A stretch of 64,000 nt of DNA. It comes from Opitutia bacterium. GTDB lineage: Bacteria > Verrucomicrobiota > Verrucomicrobiia > Opitutales > Opitutaceae. The stretch spans positions 558,001 through 622,000 of the forward strand of contig JACPIT010000009.1 of assembly GCA_016187945.1 (NCBI GenBank). The letters are read 5' to 3'. The translations under genes and the position numbers were made by a program. The notes under the pieces are model-generated. The model searched no databases. It was given only the letters and a program-made list of their open reading frames with translations, and was not told the origin of the DNA. Positions 24,365 to 33,590 of this stretch are shown here, in pieces (within the stretch, counting starts at the first letter, position 1; each line of letters opens with the position of its first letter).

Positions 24365-26089
24365 ATGCCCGCTCCTCGCCTCATCACCACGCACCGCCCA
24401 TCCGCCGCCGCCGCACTCGCGCTCGCACTCCTCCTCGCCTCCGCCCTCACGCCCGCCTTCGCCGCCGAATCTTCCGCGCCACCCGCACCGCTCCTCCACC
24501 CCGCCTCCGCCGCGCGCATCCTCGCCCGCACAAAGATCCTCGCCTCCGACGAATTCGAAGGCCGCGCGCCCGGCACACCCGGCGAGGACAAGACCATCGC
24601 CTATCTCGTCGGCGAGTTTCAAAAACTCGGCCTGCAACCCGGCAATCCCGAGGGCGGTTTCCTGCAAAACGCGCCGCTCGTCGGCATCACCTCCGCGCCC
24701 ACGCTCTCGTTCACGCGCGACGGCGTGACGACGCCGATGGAAAACATCAACAACTTCGTCGGCGTCACCGCCCGCATCGCGCCGCGCGTCGAGGCGAAGG
24801 ACAGCGACGTGGTCTTCGTCGGCTACGGCGTCGTCGCGCCGGAGTTCGGTTGGGACGACTACAAGGGCGTCGACGTGCGCGGCAAAACCGTCGTCATGCT
24901 CATCAACGACCCGCCCGTGACCGACCCCGCCACCGGCGAACTCGACCCGAAGATTTTCGGCGGCAAGGCCATGACCTACTACGGCCGCTGGACCTACAAA
25001 TACGAGATCGCCGCCGCGAAAGGCGCCGCCGCGTGCCTCATCGTGCACGAGACCGGTCCGGCCGCGTATCCGTTCGCCGTCGTCACCGGCTCGTGGGCCC
25101 GCGAGAACTTCGAGATCAGCGCGCTCGACAAGAACGCCGGCAAAGTCGCCATGCAGGGCTGGCTCACGCACGACGCCGGCCGCCGCCTCTTCGCCTCGTG
25201 CGGCCTCGACTACGAAGTCGCCAAGAAAGCCGCCGCGCGCCGCGATTTTCACCCGATCGCGCTCGGCACGAAAGCGTCGTTCGTCGTCGAGAACCAGCTC
25301 CGCAACGTCGCCTCGCGCAACGTCGTCGCGCTGCTCCCCGGCTCCGATCCGAAATTGAAGGACGAGTTCGTGATCTACTCCGCGCACTGGGATCACCTTG
25401 GCCGCGACCCGAAATTGAAAGGCGATCAGATCTACAACGGCGCTGCCGACAACGCCGCTGGTTGCGCCGTGCTGCTCGAGATCGCCGAACTGATGGCGAC
25501 GCTCCCGCCCGAGCAGCGCCCGAAGCGCAGCATCCTTTTCCTGTCCGTCACGGCCGAGGAAAAAGGTCTGCTCGGCTCGCGCTACTACGCCGAGAATCCG
25601 CTCTACCCGCTCACGAAAACGCTCGCGAACCTCAACATCGACGGCGCGAACCAGTTCGGCCCGACGAGCGACATGACGACGATCGGCCTCGGCGCGACGA
25701 CGATCGACGACGTCGGCATCGCCGTCGCCAAAGCCATGGGCCGCACGATGGGCCCCGAGGCGCACCCGGAATTCGGCAGCTATTACCGCAGCGACCACTT
25801 CGAATTCGCGAAAGTCGGCGTGCCCTCCTACTACCCGAAAAACGGCCGCCACTACATCGGCCAGCCCGACGACTTCGCGGACAAGCAAGTGAAGGACTAC
25901 ATCGCGAACCGCTACCACAAGCCCGGCGACGAAGTGCAACCCGAGTGGACCTTCGAAGGCGCCGCGCAAGACACCGCCTTCCTCGTCGAAATCGGCCTCC
26001 GCCTCGCCAACGGCGACACCTGGCCGCATTGGCGCGCCGGCAATGAATTCAAGGCCAAGCGCGACGCGATGATGAAGGCAGCGAAATAG
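24365..26089 (+). CDS. M28-family zinc peptidase, secreted (second paralogue)
   Basis: A 574-residue paralogue of the preceding gene with a signal peptide (ALLLASALTPAFAAE). It keeps the expected ligand set: SAHWDHLG, NGAADNAAG, EEKGLLGS, NLNIDGAN and NRYHKPGDE. The second His in SAHWDHLG is an extra difference from the first paralogue, which has Ala-Tyr there. Tandem duplication followed by divergence is evident. ATG 24365 immediately precedes the signal peptide. Confidence 0.88.
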   Translation: MPAPRLITTHRPSAAAALALALLLASALTPAFAAESSAPPAPLLHPASAARILARTKILASDEFEGRAPGTPGEDKTIAYLVGEFQKLGLQPGNPEGGFLQNAPLVGITSAPTLSFTRDGVTTPMENINNFVGVTARIAPRVEAKDSDVVFVGYGVVAPEFGWDDYKGVDVRGKTVVMLINDPPVTDPATGELDPKIFGGKAMTYYGRWTYKYEIAAAKGAAACLIVHETGPAAYPFAVVTGSWARENFEISALDKNAGKVAMQGWLTHDAGRRLFASCGLDYEVAKKAAARRDFHPIALGTKASFVVENQLRNVASRNVVALLPGSDPKLKDEFVIYSAHWDHLGRDPKLKGDQIYNGAADNAAGCAVLLEIAELMATLPPEQRPKRSILFLSVTAEEKGLLGSRYYAENPLYPLTKTLANLNIDGANQFGPTSDMTTIGLGATTIDDVGIAVAKAMGRTMGPEAHPEFGSYYRSDHFEFAKVGVPSYYPKNGRHYIGQPDDFADKQVKDYIANRYHKPGDEVQPEWTFEGAAQDTAFLVEIGLRLANGDTWPHWRAGNEFKAKRDAMMKAAK

Positions 26090-26094
26090 GCCGA

Positions 26095-26158
26095 GTTGGA
26101 ACGCGTTGACCTCAACGCGTTCTTCCGTCCCGAGCGCGTTGAGGTCAACGCGCTCCAC
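26095..26158. repeat. REP-like palindrome, 'GTGGAGCGC' family, copy 3
   Basis: Arms GTTGGAACGCGTTGACCTCA.. and complement, upstream of oppB. Unlike copies 1 and 2 it does not supply the start codon, since oppB starts 130 bp further on. Confidence 0.75.
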
Positions 26159-26247
26159 CACCCGCACCGCTCCGCGCGGGTTTATTTTTCCGGCAGCCTT
26201 CACTCGAATTGCCACACCGCCTTTTCCGTCTGGCCACCGCCCGTCGT

Positions 26248-26289
26248 CCTCCGTCTCCTGTCCTCCGTCCTCGGTTTCCCGTCCTCCGC
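26248..26289. repeat. Heptamer tandem repeat (6 units) abutting the oppB start
   Basis: CCTCCGT, CTCCTGT, CCTCGGT, TTCCCGT and CCTCCGC type units run up to 1 bp before the ATG. They occupy the place where a Shine-Dalgarno sequence would be expected. Confidence 0.7.
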
Positions 26290-26290
26290 C

Positions 26291-27208
26291 ATGCTCCGCT
26301 TCGTCCTCCGCCGCCTGTTGCAGACGATCCCCGTGATCCTCGTGATCATCACGGCGACGTTCTTCATGGTGCGGCTAGCGCCTGGTGGGCCGTTCACGAA
26401 CGAGAAGGCAATTCCGCCCGAAATCCTGCGCAACATCGAGGCGCACTACGGCCTCGATCAACCGCTCTGGCGCCAATACCTCAACTATCTCGGCGGTCTC
26501 GCGCACGGCGATTTTGGTCCGTCGTTCAAATACACGAACCGCACCGTCACCGAGATCATCGCGGAAGGGTTCCCCGTCTCGCTCGAACTCGGCGCGTGGG
26601 CATTGCTCGTCGCACTCGCACTCGGCCTGCCGCTCGGCATCGCCGCCGCGGCGAAGCGCAACACGATGCTCGACTACCTGTGCAGCAGCGTCGGCATGTT
26701 CGGCATCTGCGTGCCGACGTTTGTGCTCGGCCCGCTGCTCGCCCTCACCTTCGGCATCTATCTCCGGTGGGTGAACGTTTCCGGTTGGTATGGTCCGACT
26801 GATCGCATCCTGCCCGGCGTGACGCTCGGCTTCGTCTACGCCGCCTACATCATGCGCCTCACGCGCGCCGGCATGCTCGAAGTGCTGCATCAGGACTTCA
26901 TCCGCACCGCGCGCGCGAAAGGCGCGTCGGAAGCGCGCATCCTGTTCCGACACGCGCTGCGCGGCGGTCTCGCGCCGGTCGTGTCGTTCCTCGGCCCCGC
27001 GATCGCCGGCATCCTCACCGGCTCGTTCGTTATCGAGACGATTTTCCAGGTGCCGGGCCTCGGCCGGCAGTTCGTCACCAGCGCGTTCGCGCGCGACTTC
27101 TTCGTCGTGCAAGGCGTCGTCACACTCTACGGCGCGCTCATCGTCGGCCTCAATCTCGTCGTCGACCTCGCGCAGGTGTGGCTCAACCCGAAGCTGAAAT
27201 TCGAATGA
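26291..27208 (+). CDS. oppB: Oligopeptide ABC transporter permease OppB
   Basis: An inner-membrane permease subunit of 305 residues with six predicted helices. The N-terminus is MLRFVLRRLLQTIPVILVII, and the cytoplasmic EAA loop near residue 200 reads RTARAKGASEARILFRHALR. It pairs with OppC encoded next. No OppD/OppF ATPase gene is present in the window, so ATPases must be supplied from elsewhere. An in-frame upstream extension would run through a REP and is rejected. Confidence 0.92.
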   Translation: MLRFVLRRLLQTIPVILVIITATFFMVRLAPGGPFTNEKAIPPEILRNIEAHYGLDQPLWRQYLNYLGGLAHGDFGPSFKYTNRTVTEIIAEGFPVSLELGAWALLVALALGLPLGIAAAAKRNTMLDYLCSSVGMFGICVPTFVLGPLLALTFGIYLRWVNVSGWYGPTDRILPGVTLGFVYAAYIMRLTRAGMLEVLHQDFIRTARAKGASEARILFRHALRGGLAPVVSFLGPAIAGILTGSFVIETIFQVPGLGRQFVTSAFARDFFVVQGVVTLYGALIVGLNLVVDLAQVWLNPKLKFE

Positions 27209-27231
27209 GCACGCGCGATTCCGCCGATTTC

Positions 27232-27284
27232 TGGAGGGCTCGCGTCCCCGCGAGCCGCGGCCCGGCCGTAGCCGGGCCCTCCAT
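27232..27284. repeat. RAYT-linked-type REP between oppB and oppC
   Basis: Arms TGGAGGGCTCGCG... and complement ending GCCCTCCA, with an inner palindrome CCCGGCCGTAGCCGGG. Confidence 0.65.
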
Positions 27285-27302
27285 TTCCGCAGCAACCCGA
27301 TC

Positions 27303-28202
27303 ATGAGCGCCGTCACGCCTGCCGCCACTGCTCCCGCCGCGACGCCCGAGGAAACCGGCCACTCGCTCGGCGCCGACGCGTGGCACCGATTGAAGAAAAA
27401 CAAGCTCGCGGTCTTCGGCGGCGCGACGCTCCTCGTGCTGACGGTGCTGTGCGTGTTCGGACCGTTGTTTTTCCACCTCTCCTACCAAGACCAAAACCTC
27501 GACCTCGGCGCCACGCCGCCATCAAGCGCCCACTGGCTCGGCACCGACACCCTGGGCCGCGATCTGCTCGTGCGCATGCTCTACGGCGGCCGCATCTCGC
27601 TCGGCGTCGGCCTGTGCGCAACGATCGTCGCACTGACGATCGGCGTGCTTTACGGTGCCGCCGCGGGCTATCAAGGCGGCAAGATCGACGCCGTGATGAT
27701 GCGCATCGTCGACATCCTCTACGCGTTGCCGTTCACGATTTTCGTCATCCTGCTCATGGTGATTTTCGGGCGGAACATCATCCTGCTCTTCGTCGCGATC
27801 GGCGCCGTCGAGTGGCTGACCATGGCGCGCATCGTCCGCGGGCAAATCATGGCGTTGAAAAAAATGGAGTTCATCGAAGCCGCCCGCGCGCTCGGCTACG
27901 GCAACCGCCGCATCGTCCTCCGCCACATGATGCCGAACATCCTCGGGCCGATCATCGTCTACACGACGCTCACGATCCCCGCGGTGATGCTGCTCGAAGC
28001 GTTCCTCAGCTTCCTCGGCCTCGGCGTGCAGCCGCCGATGAGTTCGTGGGGCACGCTGATCAAGGACGGCGCGGAGAAGATGGAGGAATTCTGGTGGCTG
28101 CTCGTTTTCCCCGGCGGCGCGTTCTCGCTGACGCTCTTCTCGCTCAACTTCCTCGGCGACGGCCTGCGCGACGCGCTCGACGTGCGCGCGGCGAAGGACT
28201 AA
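27303..28202 (+). CDS. oppC: Oligopeptide ABC transporter permease OppC
   Basis: A permease subunit of 299 residues. It has the OppC N-terminal segment (DAWHRLKKNKLAVFGG), the HWLGTDTLGRDLLVRMLYG motif typical of DppC/OppC, and the EAA loop (AARALGYGNRRIVLRHMMPN). It completes the membrane channel with OppB. The next gene starts 18 bp later but is an exporter, not an OppD/F ATPase. Confidence 0.92.
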   Translation: MSAVTPAATAPAATPEETGHSLGADAWHRLKKNKLAVFGGATLLVLTVLCVFGPLFFHLSYQDQNLDLGATPPSSAHWLGTDTLGRDLLVRMLYGGRISLGVGLCATIVALTIGVLYGAAAGYQGGKIDAVMMRIVDILYALPFTIFVILLMVIFGRNIILLFVAIGAVEWLTMARIVRGQIMALKKMEFIEAARALGYGNRRIVLRHMMPNILGPIIVYTTLTIPAVMLLEAFLSFLGLGVQPPMSSWGTLIKDGAEKMEEFWWLLVFPGGAFSLTLFSLNFLGDGLRDALDVRAAKD

Positions 28203-28220
28203 CGCTTTGCGCCACGCCCG

Positions 28221-29966
28221 ATGACTCTCCGCCGTTTCCGCCCCTACTTTGGCTATCTCAAGCAAGTCCGTGGTCCGATCACGAAAGCGGTCGTCTACGG
28301 ATTGCTCTATGGCGCGGCCACAGGCGCGGGCCTCCCCCTGCTGGTCAACTACGTCTTCCCGCCGATCTTCGATCGCCAGGGCGGCGCGCTGCCGTTCTCG
28401 ACCGTCGCGCTGATCGCCGCGTGTATTCCGATGGTGTTTCTCCTCCGTGCGGTGAGCGGCTATCTCAACAGCTACTACACGCAGTATGCCGGTGTCCGCA
28501 TTCTCGAATCCATCCGCGTCGACTACTTCCGCAAGCTGCAGGTGTTGCCGCTCTCCTTTGTGCAGAGCAAGCGGACCGGCGACCTGATCTCGCGCGGCCT
28601 GGCCGACACCGCTCAGTTGCAATTCACGCTCACGCAACTCGCCAACGACGGCATCAAGCAACCCGCCACCCTGATCGGCGCCATCGTCGCGGTCGGCTGG
28701 CTGGCCTACAAATCCCAAGGCGTCGCGCTTATGCTGGTGTGCCTCGCCGCCGTGCCCGTCGTGGTTTTCCCGATCCGCTTCATTGGCAAAAAAGTCATTA
28801 AGCGCGCCGCCGACATGCAGTCGCGCCTCGGCCACGTCACGGCCCAATTCACCGAAAACCTCGCCGCCGCGCGCGAGGTGCGGGCGTTCAGCCTCGAGGC
28901 CCGGGAAGTCGACCGCTTCTCGCAAGGCACCGCCGAATTGGTGACCGCGCAGATGAAGATCGCGAAATACGCGCAGGCTCTCACGCCCGCCATTGAAGTC
29001 ATCTCTGCCACCGGCATCGCCTTCACGCTCCTCTATGCCTACGGCAGCGGCATCGAGCTCGCCACCTTCATCTCCATCATCACCGCGCTCTACGGTTCCT
29101 ACGATCCCGTGAAAAAAATGGGCGCGCTCAACAGCGAGCTCAAACGCGGCGAAGCTTCCCTTGATCGCCTCGAAGTCGTCCTCCACGAGCCCGTCACCAT
29201 CGCCGATCCCGCCGCGCCCGTCGCCGTCTCGCGCTTGCGCGGCGATCTCGCGTTCGAAAACGTCTCGTTCTCCTACGGCGACAACGCCGCGCTCTCCGAA
29301 GTCACCGCACGCATCCCCGCCGGCACGGTCTGCGCGCTCGTCGGCCCCAGCGGCGCGGGCAAGACCACTTTCGCCAACCTCGTCCCGCGTTTCTACGAAG
29401 TCGCCGCCGGGAGCGTCACCATCGACGGCACCGACGTCCGCGCCATGCGCCTCGCCGACCTGCGCCGCAACATCGCCCTCGTTTCGCAGGAGCCGGTGCT
29501 CTTCAACGACACCATCTTCAACAATCTCCTCCTCGGCCGCGAAGGCGCTACGCGCGACGAGGTCATCGCCGCCGCGCGCGCCGCGCACGCGCACGAGTTC
29601 ATCGAGAAACAGCCGCACGGATACGACACCGTCGTCGGCGAGCGCGGCGGACTCCTCTCCGGCGGCCAGAAGCAGCGCCTCGCCATCGCCCGCGCGTTTC
29701 TCCGCAACGCCCCGATCCTCATCCTCGACGAAGCCACCAGCGCGCTCGACTCCGACAGCGAAGCCGCCGTGCAGGACGCCCTGCGCCACCTCGTCGTCGG
29801 CAAAACCGTGCTGATCATCGCGCATCGTTTCAGCACGATCCGCGATGCCTCGATGATCCTCGTCTTCGACAAGGGCCGCGTCGTCGCCCAAGGCGACCAC
29901 GCCGCGCTCTACGCCGGCAACGCGCTCTACAAATCGCTCTACGATCGGCAGCAGGGCTCGAGCTGA
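28221..29966 (+). CDS. msbA: MsbA-like ABC exporter (fused membrane and ATPase domains)
   Basis: A half-transporter of 581 residues forming a homodimer. The N-terminal 320 residues hold six helices. The ATPase domain has Walker A GPSGAGKTT, Q-loop VSQEPVLF, signature LLSGGQKQR, Walker B ILILDEATSALD and the switch His in IIAHRFST. Sequence alone allows a drug exporter. The four glycosyltransferase genes that follow (GT2, GT9) support a lipid A/lipooligosaccharide flippase. Confidence 0.82.
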   Translation: MTLRRFRPYFGYLKQVRGPITKAVVYGLLYGAATGAGLPLLVNYVFPPIFDRQGGALPFSTVALIAACIPMVFLLRAVSGYLNSYYTQYAGVRILESIRVDYFRKLQVLPLSFVQSKRTGDLISRGLADTAQLQFTLTQLANDGIKQPATLIGAIVAVGWLAYKSQGVALMLVCLAAVPVVVFPIRFIGKKVIKRAADMQSRLGHVTAQFTENLAAAREVRAFSLEAREVDRFSQGTAELVTAQMKIAKYAQALTPAIEVISATGIAFTLLYAYGSGIELATFISIITALYGSYDPVKKMGALNSELKRGEASLDRLEVVLHEPVTIADPAAPVAVSRLRGDLAFENVSFSYGDNAALSEVTARIPAGTVCALVGPSGAGKTTFANLVPRFYEVAAGSVTIDGTDVRAMRLADLRRNIALVSQEPVLFNDTIFNNLLLGREGATRDEVIAAARAAHAHEFIEKQPHGYDTVVGERGGLLSGGQKQRLAIARAFLRNAPILILDEATSALDSDSEAAVQDALRHLVVGKTVLIIAHRFSTIRDASMILVFDKGRVVAQGDHAALYAGNALYKSLYDRQQGSS

Positions 29967-30321
29967 GGGTTGTCACGAAGACGCACGAAAAATCGTCCGC
30001 TTCGTCGGATGGATTCGCGCGCCTATAGGCGCTCAACCCGCCGCCGCTTCGGTTGGATTTCTCGTGCCCTTTTGTGGCCAACCTCGGTTCGGTCTTCTGC
30101 GCTGCTCGCGCGTCCAGGTCCGACGCCGCACACGCCGCGTCATTCGCGGCTCGCTACCTCGGCGAGCACTCGCGTCTCATTCGTCGCCGCGTTGCGTTCG
30201 TCCCGAAATTCCGCACGCCATCACGGTTACACGGGAAATTCGCGTCAGCGCGCGCCCGGTTGGTCCCGTAACGCGCATCGCCCCTCGAACTCGACTTCGT
30301 TCGCGCGGTCGGGAATGGGCC
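29967..30321. other. Intergenic stretch without a recognised gene
   Basis: It starts with two CACGAA repeats (29974-29992) of the 9-bp family also seen at 18388 and 42554. The rest is GC-rich with no palindromic REP that I can see. An open frame continues through it into the next gene, but its translation has no similarity to glycosyltransferases. Confidence 0.5.
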
Positions 30322-31359
30322 GTGACTCCCGTCGATCCCACGCCTCCCGCGCGCGCCGCAGCGCCGCTCGTCAGTCTCGTCATTCCCACCTTCAACTACG
30401 CGCGCTTTCTGCCGGCGGCGATCGCGTCCGCTCTCCGCCAGGATTACCCGAATCTCGAAATCCTCATCAGCGACGATGCCTCGACCGACGATTCCGTCGC
30501 CGTCATTCGTCGCCTCGCCGCTTCCGACCCGCGCGTGCGGATCGTCTCCCAGCCGCGAAATCTCGGCATGGTGGCGCACTGGAACTGGTGCCTGCGCGAA
30601 ACCCGCGGTGCCTACATCAAGTTCCTGTTCGGCGACGATGCCTTCAATTCCGCCCATGCGATCTCGCGCCTCGTCGACCTGCTCGAAACTCACCCGAGCG
30701 CCGTCATCGCGACCTGCGCGCGCCGCGTGATGGACGAGGCCTCGCGTCCACTCGACCTCTGGAATCCGCTCCGCCGCGCCGGCCTCCACGGAGGTCGCGA
30801 CGTGATTGGCCGCTGCTTCATCGCCAATCAAAATCTCATCGGCGAACCGAGCGCGGTGCTCCTCCGTCGCTCGGCGCTCGATCGCGGATTCTCGCCGGGC
30901 TTTCGCCAACTCGTCGACCTCGAGCTGTGGCTGCACTTCCTCGAGCAGGGCGATCTCGCCTACACGCCGGAGCCGCTCGTCGCTTTCCGCCGGCACGACG
31001 CCCAGCAATCGCACCTAAACCACAGCCGCGCCATCGCTCAGCTCGAAACGCTCCAGCTCATCGCTCAATTTCTCGACCGGCCGGAAAAGCGCACCGCCGC
31101 GCGCCTCAGCGAATTCGACTACCGGCTGATTCAGTTTCGCGCGACGCGTTACCTGCGCAAAGCCGGGCGCCGTCTCCCCGGCGCCGTGCTCCTCGCCAGC
31201 GAAGTCACCGCGCCGCTGCCGTCCGCGTGGCGCCTCGCCTGTCAGGTGCGGCACGCGGTGCAGCGTCCGCTCGAAAACCTCAGCCGCTCGCTCGAGAAAC
31301 GTCGCGCTGCGCTCGACATCTGGTCCGAAACGGCCGGCGCGCGCACGAACCTGCTCTGA
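30322..31359 (+). CDS. Family 2 glycosyltransferase
   Basis: A 345-residue GT-A fold enzyme: LVSLVIPTFNYARFL opening, SDDASTDDS nucleotide-binding segment, and a metal-binding FGDDAF in place of DxD. No membrane helix is evident. GTG 30322 is chosen because the catalytic domain starts soon after it and GGGA lies upstream. It probably adds a sugar to lipooligosaccharide or another envelope glycan. Confidence 0.83.
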   Translation: MTPVDPTPPARAAAPLVSLVIPTFNYARFLPAAIASALRQDYPNLEILISDDASTDDSVAVIRRLAASDPRVRIVSQPRNLGMVAHWNWCLRETRGAYIKFLFGDDAFNSAHAISRLVDLLETHPSAVIATCARRVMDEASRPLDLWNPLRRAGLHGGRDVIGRCFIANQNLIGEPSAVLLRRSALDRGFSPGFRQLVDLELWLHFLEQGDLAYTPEPLVAFRRHDAQQSHLNHSRAIAQLETLQLIAQFLDRPEKRTAARLSEFDYRLIQFRATRYLRKAGRRLPGAVLLASEVTAPLPSAWRLACQVRHAVQRPLENLSRSLEKRRAALDIWSETAGARTNLL

Positions 31360-31496
31360 GCGGCTCAAAGGCGCAGCGGCGAGCATCAGCGAGCCGACGT
31401 TCGCCTTCCACTCGCTGATGCCCGCGGTCGCGCTCGACCCGCATCGCGACAAAGTTGGATTGCCGCCCCGCCGCGTCGCCGCGCAACATCCGCGGC

Positions 31497-32510
31497 GTGT
31501 CCGCCGCTCCGCACATCCTCGTCATCCGTCGCCGCTACCTCGGCGACATCGTGCTGCTCGGCTCGCTGCTGCGGAACCTGAAACTCCACTGGCCCGCCGC
31601 ACGCCTCGCCGTGCTGTGCGAGCCGGCCTACGCGCCGATTCTCGAACTGAATCCCGACGTCGACGAACGCTGGCTGTTCCCCCAATCGGCCGCCGCGGGG
31701 CCGGGTTTTCTCTGGCGCGTGCGCCGCGCCGGTTTCACCCACGCGCTTGACCTCGACAACCGCGACAAGACCGCCGTCATCGCGCGTGCGACCGGCGCGG
31801 CGGTGCGCGCTACCGTGCGGCACGGAGAGAGGTTGCACTTCGCGAGCCTCTACACGTCCGCCGCGCAAGTGCCGCGCGAGTTCCTCGACACACGGCACAT
31901 CACCGATCTCTACCTGCACGTCCTCGCGCAAATCGGCGTGCCGATCGCGACGCACGAAACGCGACTCGTGCCGCGCGCCGACGAAGTCGCCGCCGCGCGC
32001 ACGCTGCTCCGCGGCGCGCGCCTGCTCGTGCACCCCGGCTCGCGCAGCGCCTGGCGCATCTGGCCGGCGCAGAACTACGCGCGCGTCATCGATGCGCTCC
32101 ACGCCGAGCGCGGCATCGCGACCGCGATCATCGCCGGCCCCGGAGAGCAGAGCACCGTCGATGAAATCTTCCGCCACCTGCGGTCACCCGCGATCCGTAT
32201 CGAGCAACGCCTGAGCGTCACGCAACTCGCCGCGCTCTTCGCTGCCGCGCCCGCGCTCGTCTGCCACGACAGCGGCCCGATGCACGTCGCCGCCGCCGTC
32301 GGCACACGCGTGATCGCACTCTTCGGCTCGCAACCGCTGAACATCTGGAAACCCGTCGGCAGCGGACACGTCACGCTCCAGCCGCCGCTGCCGTGCGTGA
32401 ACTGTGTTTCTCCCGGCCAGTGCATACCGGAGGATTCGTATCACAACCACTGCGTGCGGAACATCACGGTCGAGCGCGTGCTGGCCGCAGCGCGCGAGGC
32501 GGTGCAGTAG
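31497..32510 (+). CDS. Family 9 glycosyltransferase (heptosyltransferase-like)
   Basis: A GT-B enzyme of 337 residues related to WaaC/WaaF, which add heptose to the LPS inner core. Features are ILVIRRRYLGDIVLLGSLL at the N-terminus, LLVHPGSRSAWRIWP, and the C-terminal HDSGPMHVAAAVGTRVIALFG. A cysteine-rich tail (CVNCVSPGQC) is typical of part of the family. GTG 31497 is preferred; a TTG at 31455 is also in frame. The stop codon TAG lies in the first bases of a REP. Confidence 0.87.
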   Translation: MSAAPHILVIRRRYLGDIVLLGSLLRNLKLHWPAARLAVLCEPAYAPILELNPDVDERWLFPQSAAAGPGFLWRVRRAGFTHALDLDNRDKTAVIARATGAAVRATVRHGERLHFASLYTSAAQVPREFLDTRHITDLYLHVLAQIGVPIATHETRLVPRADEVAAARTLLRGARLLVHPGSRSAWRIWPAQNYARVIDALHAERGIATAIIAGPGEQSTVDEIFRHLRSPAIRIEQRLSVTQLAALFAAAPALVCHDSGPMHVAAAVGTRVIALFGSQPLNIWKPVGSGHVTLQPPLPCVNCVSPGQCIPEDSYHNHCVRNITVERVLAAAREAVQ

Positions 32511-32592
32511 CGCCGCTCTTAGACCGGCGTCGGCGCGCGGGGATCGCGATGGTCGCATCGCGCGACTTTTGCCGGTCGCAGACCGGCGCTAC
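32507..32592. repeat. REP-like palindrome, 'GTAGCGCCGGTC' family, overlapping two gene ends
   Basis: GTAGCGCCGCTCTTAGACCG.. pairs with ..CGGTCGCAGACCGGCGCTAC. Its left edge supplies the TAG stop of the GT9 gene. Its right edge ends at the stop of the convergent GT2 gene. Confidence 0.8.
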
Positions 32593-33531
32593 TCAATAAT
32601 ACCGCAGCCGCTCACCGTCCCACTTTTCGTGCAGCGTGTGACCGAAACGCACGCGCTCCGTCGTCCGCCACCACCAGGCGCGCAAGCCGTCGGCCGCCTT
32701 TTCCCAGCGGCGGCGCGCCCAGCCGAGTTTCCATTTCCTGCGGAAATGCGCGCGGTTCTCCGCCTCGTAGGGACGCTGCTTTTCCGTGTCGCTGAGAGCA
32801 TCCTGCGTAACCGAGCCGAAGTGGTGGATGAAGCACGCGCCGACCACGCCGGTGCGGAAACCCGCGAGCCGCGCGCGGCGGAAAAAATCCGCGTCCTCGA
32901 ATTGGCCGATGCGGAACGCTTCGTCGAAGCCGCCGATTCGCTCGAACACCGCGCGACGCACCGCGAAACAGACGCCATGCGCACCGCCGCGACGGACCAC
33001 ATCGCCCAGTTTCGCCGTGAAGTCGCGTGCATAGGCCGCGAAGTCGTAGTTCTGGTCGCGCTCGCGCATCGCCGGGCAGACGATGTCGAGCCCGTGCCGC
33101 GCCGCCGCGCCGAGCAGCGTCGCCAGCCAGCCGGCGGGCAGTAACACGTCGTTGTTCAGCACCACGACCCAATCGGGCGCAGGAGGGGCGCCGAGCGTTT
33201 GTTGCTTACTAGCCCCAAAGCCTGCTGTCGCCACAGAATGGTTTGTCAAGCTATTGGGGCTATTAAGCAACAAGCCCGCTGCGGCGATGCCTTGGTTCCA
33301 AGCGGGAGCGCAGCCGCGGTTTTGCTCGTTGCGGAGGACGGTGATCTCGCGCGAGCCAGCACGATCGGTCGACGCGCGCTGGCTTTGCAGCCACTCGCGC
33401 GTGCCGTCGGTCGAGCCGTTGTCGACGACGATCACGCGGACGCCGGCGGCGAGATCCGGCTGGAGGCAGCGCATGCAGCCCTGCGTGTAAGCGAGCTGGT
33501 TGAGCACCGGGATAACGATCGCAGCGGACAT
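32593..33531 (-). CDS. Family 2 glycosyltransferase carrying an in-frame palindromic insert
   Basis: A 312-residue GT2 enzyme: AAIVIPVLNQLAYTQ, VDNGSTDGT, and the DxD-like VVVLNNDV, then ERIGGFDEAF and EDADFFRR. Between the NQGIAAA helix and the LNND strand lies an extra stretch of about 30 residues. It contains 25 codons from an AT-rich palindrome (33199-33273) unlike the gene in composition. It is the only minus-strand gene in this glycosyltransferase block. Confidence 0.84.
   Translation of the reverse strand: MSAAIVIPVLNQLAYTQGCMRCLQPDLAAGVRVIVVDNGSTDGTREWLQSQRASTDRAGSREITVLRNEQNRGCAPAWNQGIAAAGLLLNSPNSLTNHSVATAGFGASKQQTLGAPPAPDWVVVLNNDVLLPAGWLATLLGAAARHGLDIVCPAMRERDQNYDFAAYARDFTAKLGDVVRRGGAHGVCFAVRRAVFERIGGFDEAFRIGQFEDADFFRRARLAGFRTGVVGACFIHHFGSVTQDALSDTEKQRPYEAENRAHFRRKWKLGWARRRWEKAADGLRAWWWRTTERVRFGHTLHEKWDGERLRYY
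33199..33273. repeat. 75-bp palindromic element inserted in frame in the GT2 gene
   Basis: The 20-bp arms, TTGTTGCTTACTAGCCCCAA and the complement at 33254-33273, match at 19 of 20 positions. The 75-bp length is exactly 25 codons. It is clearly AT-richer than the surrounding gene. Confidence 0.88.
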
Positions 33532-33590
33532 CCGGCGGAGCTTCGGGGGAGGGCCGGTGAAGTAAAACCTTTCTTGGCGCGAACGGCCCC

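Noticed and set aside
26096-26290. N-terminal extension of oppB starting at 26096
   Set aside because: It would translate a REP and a heptamer array; the family N-terminus begins at 26291.
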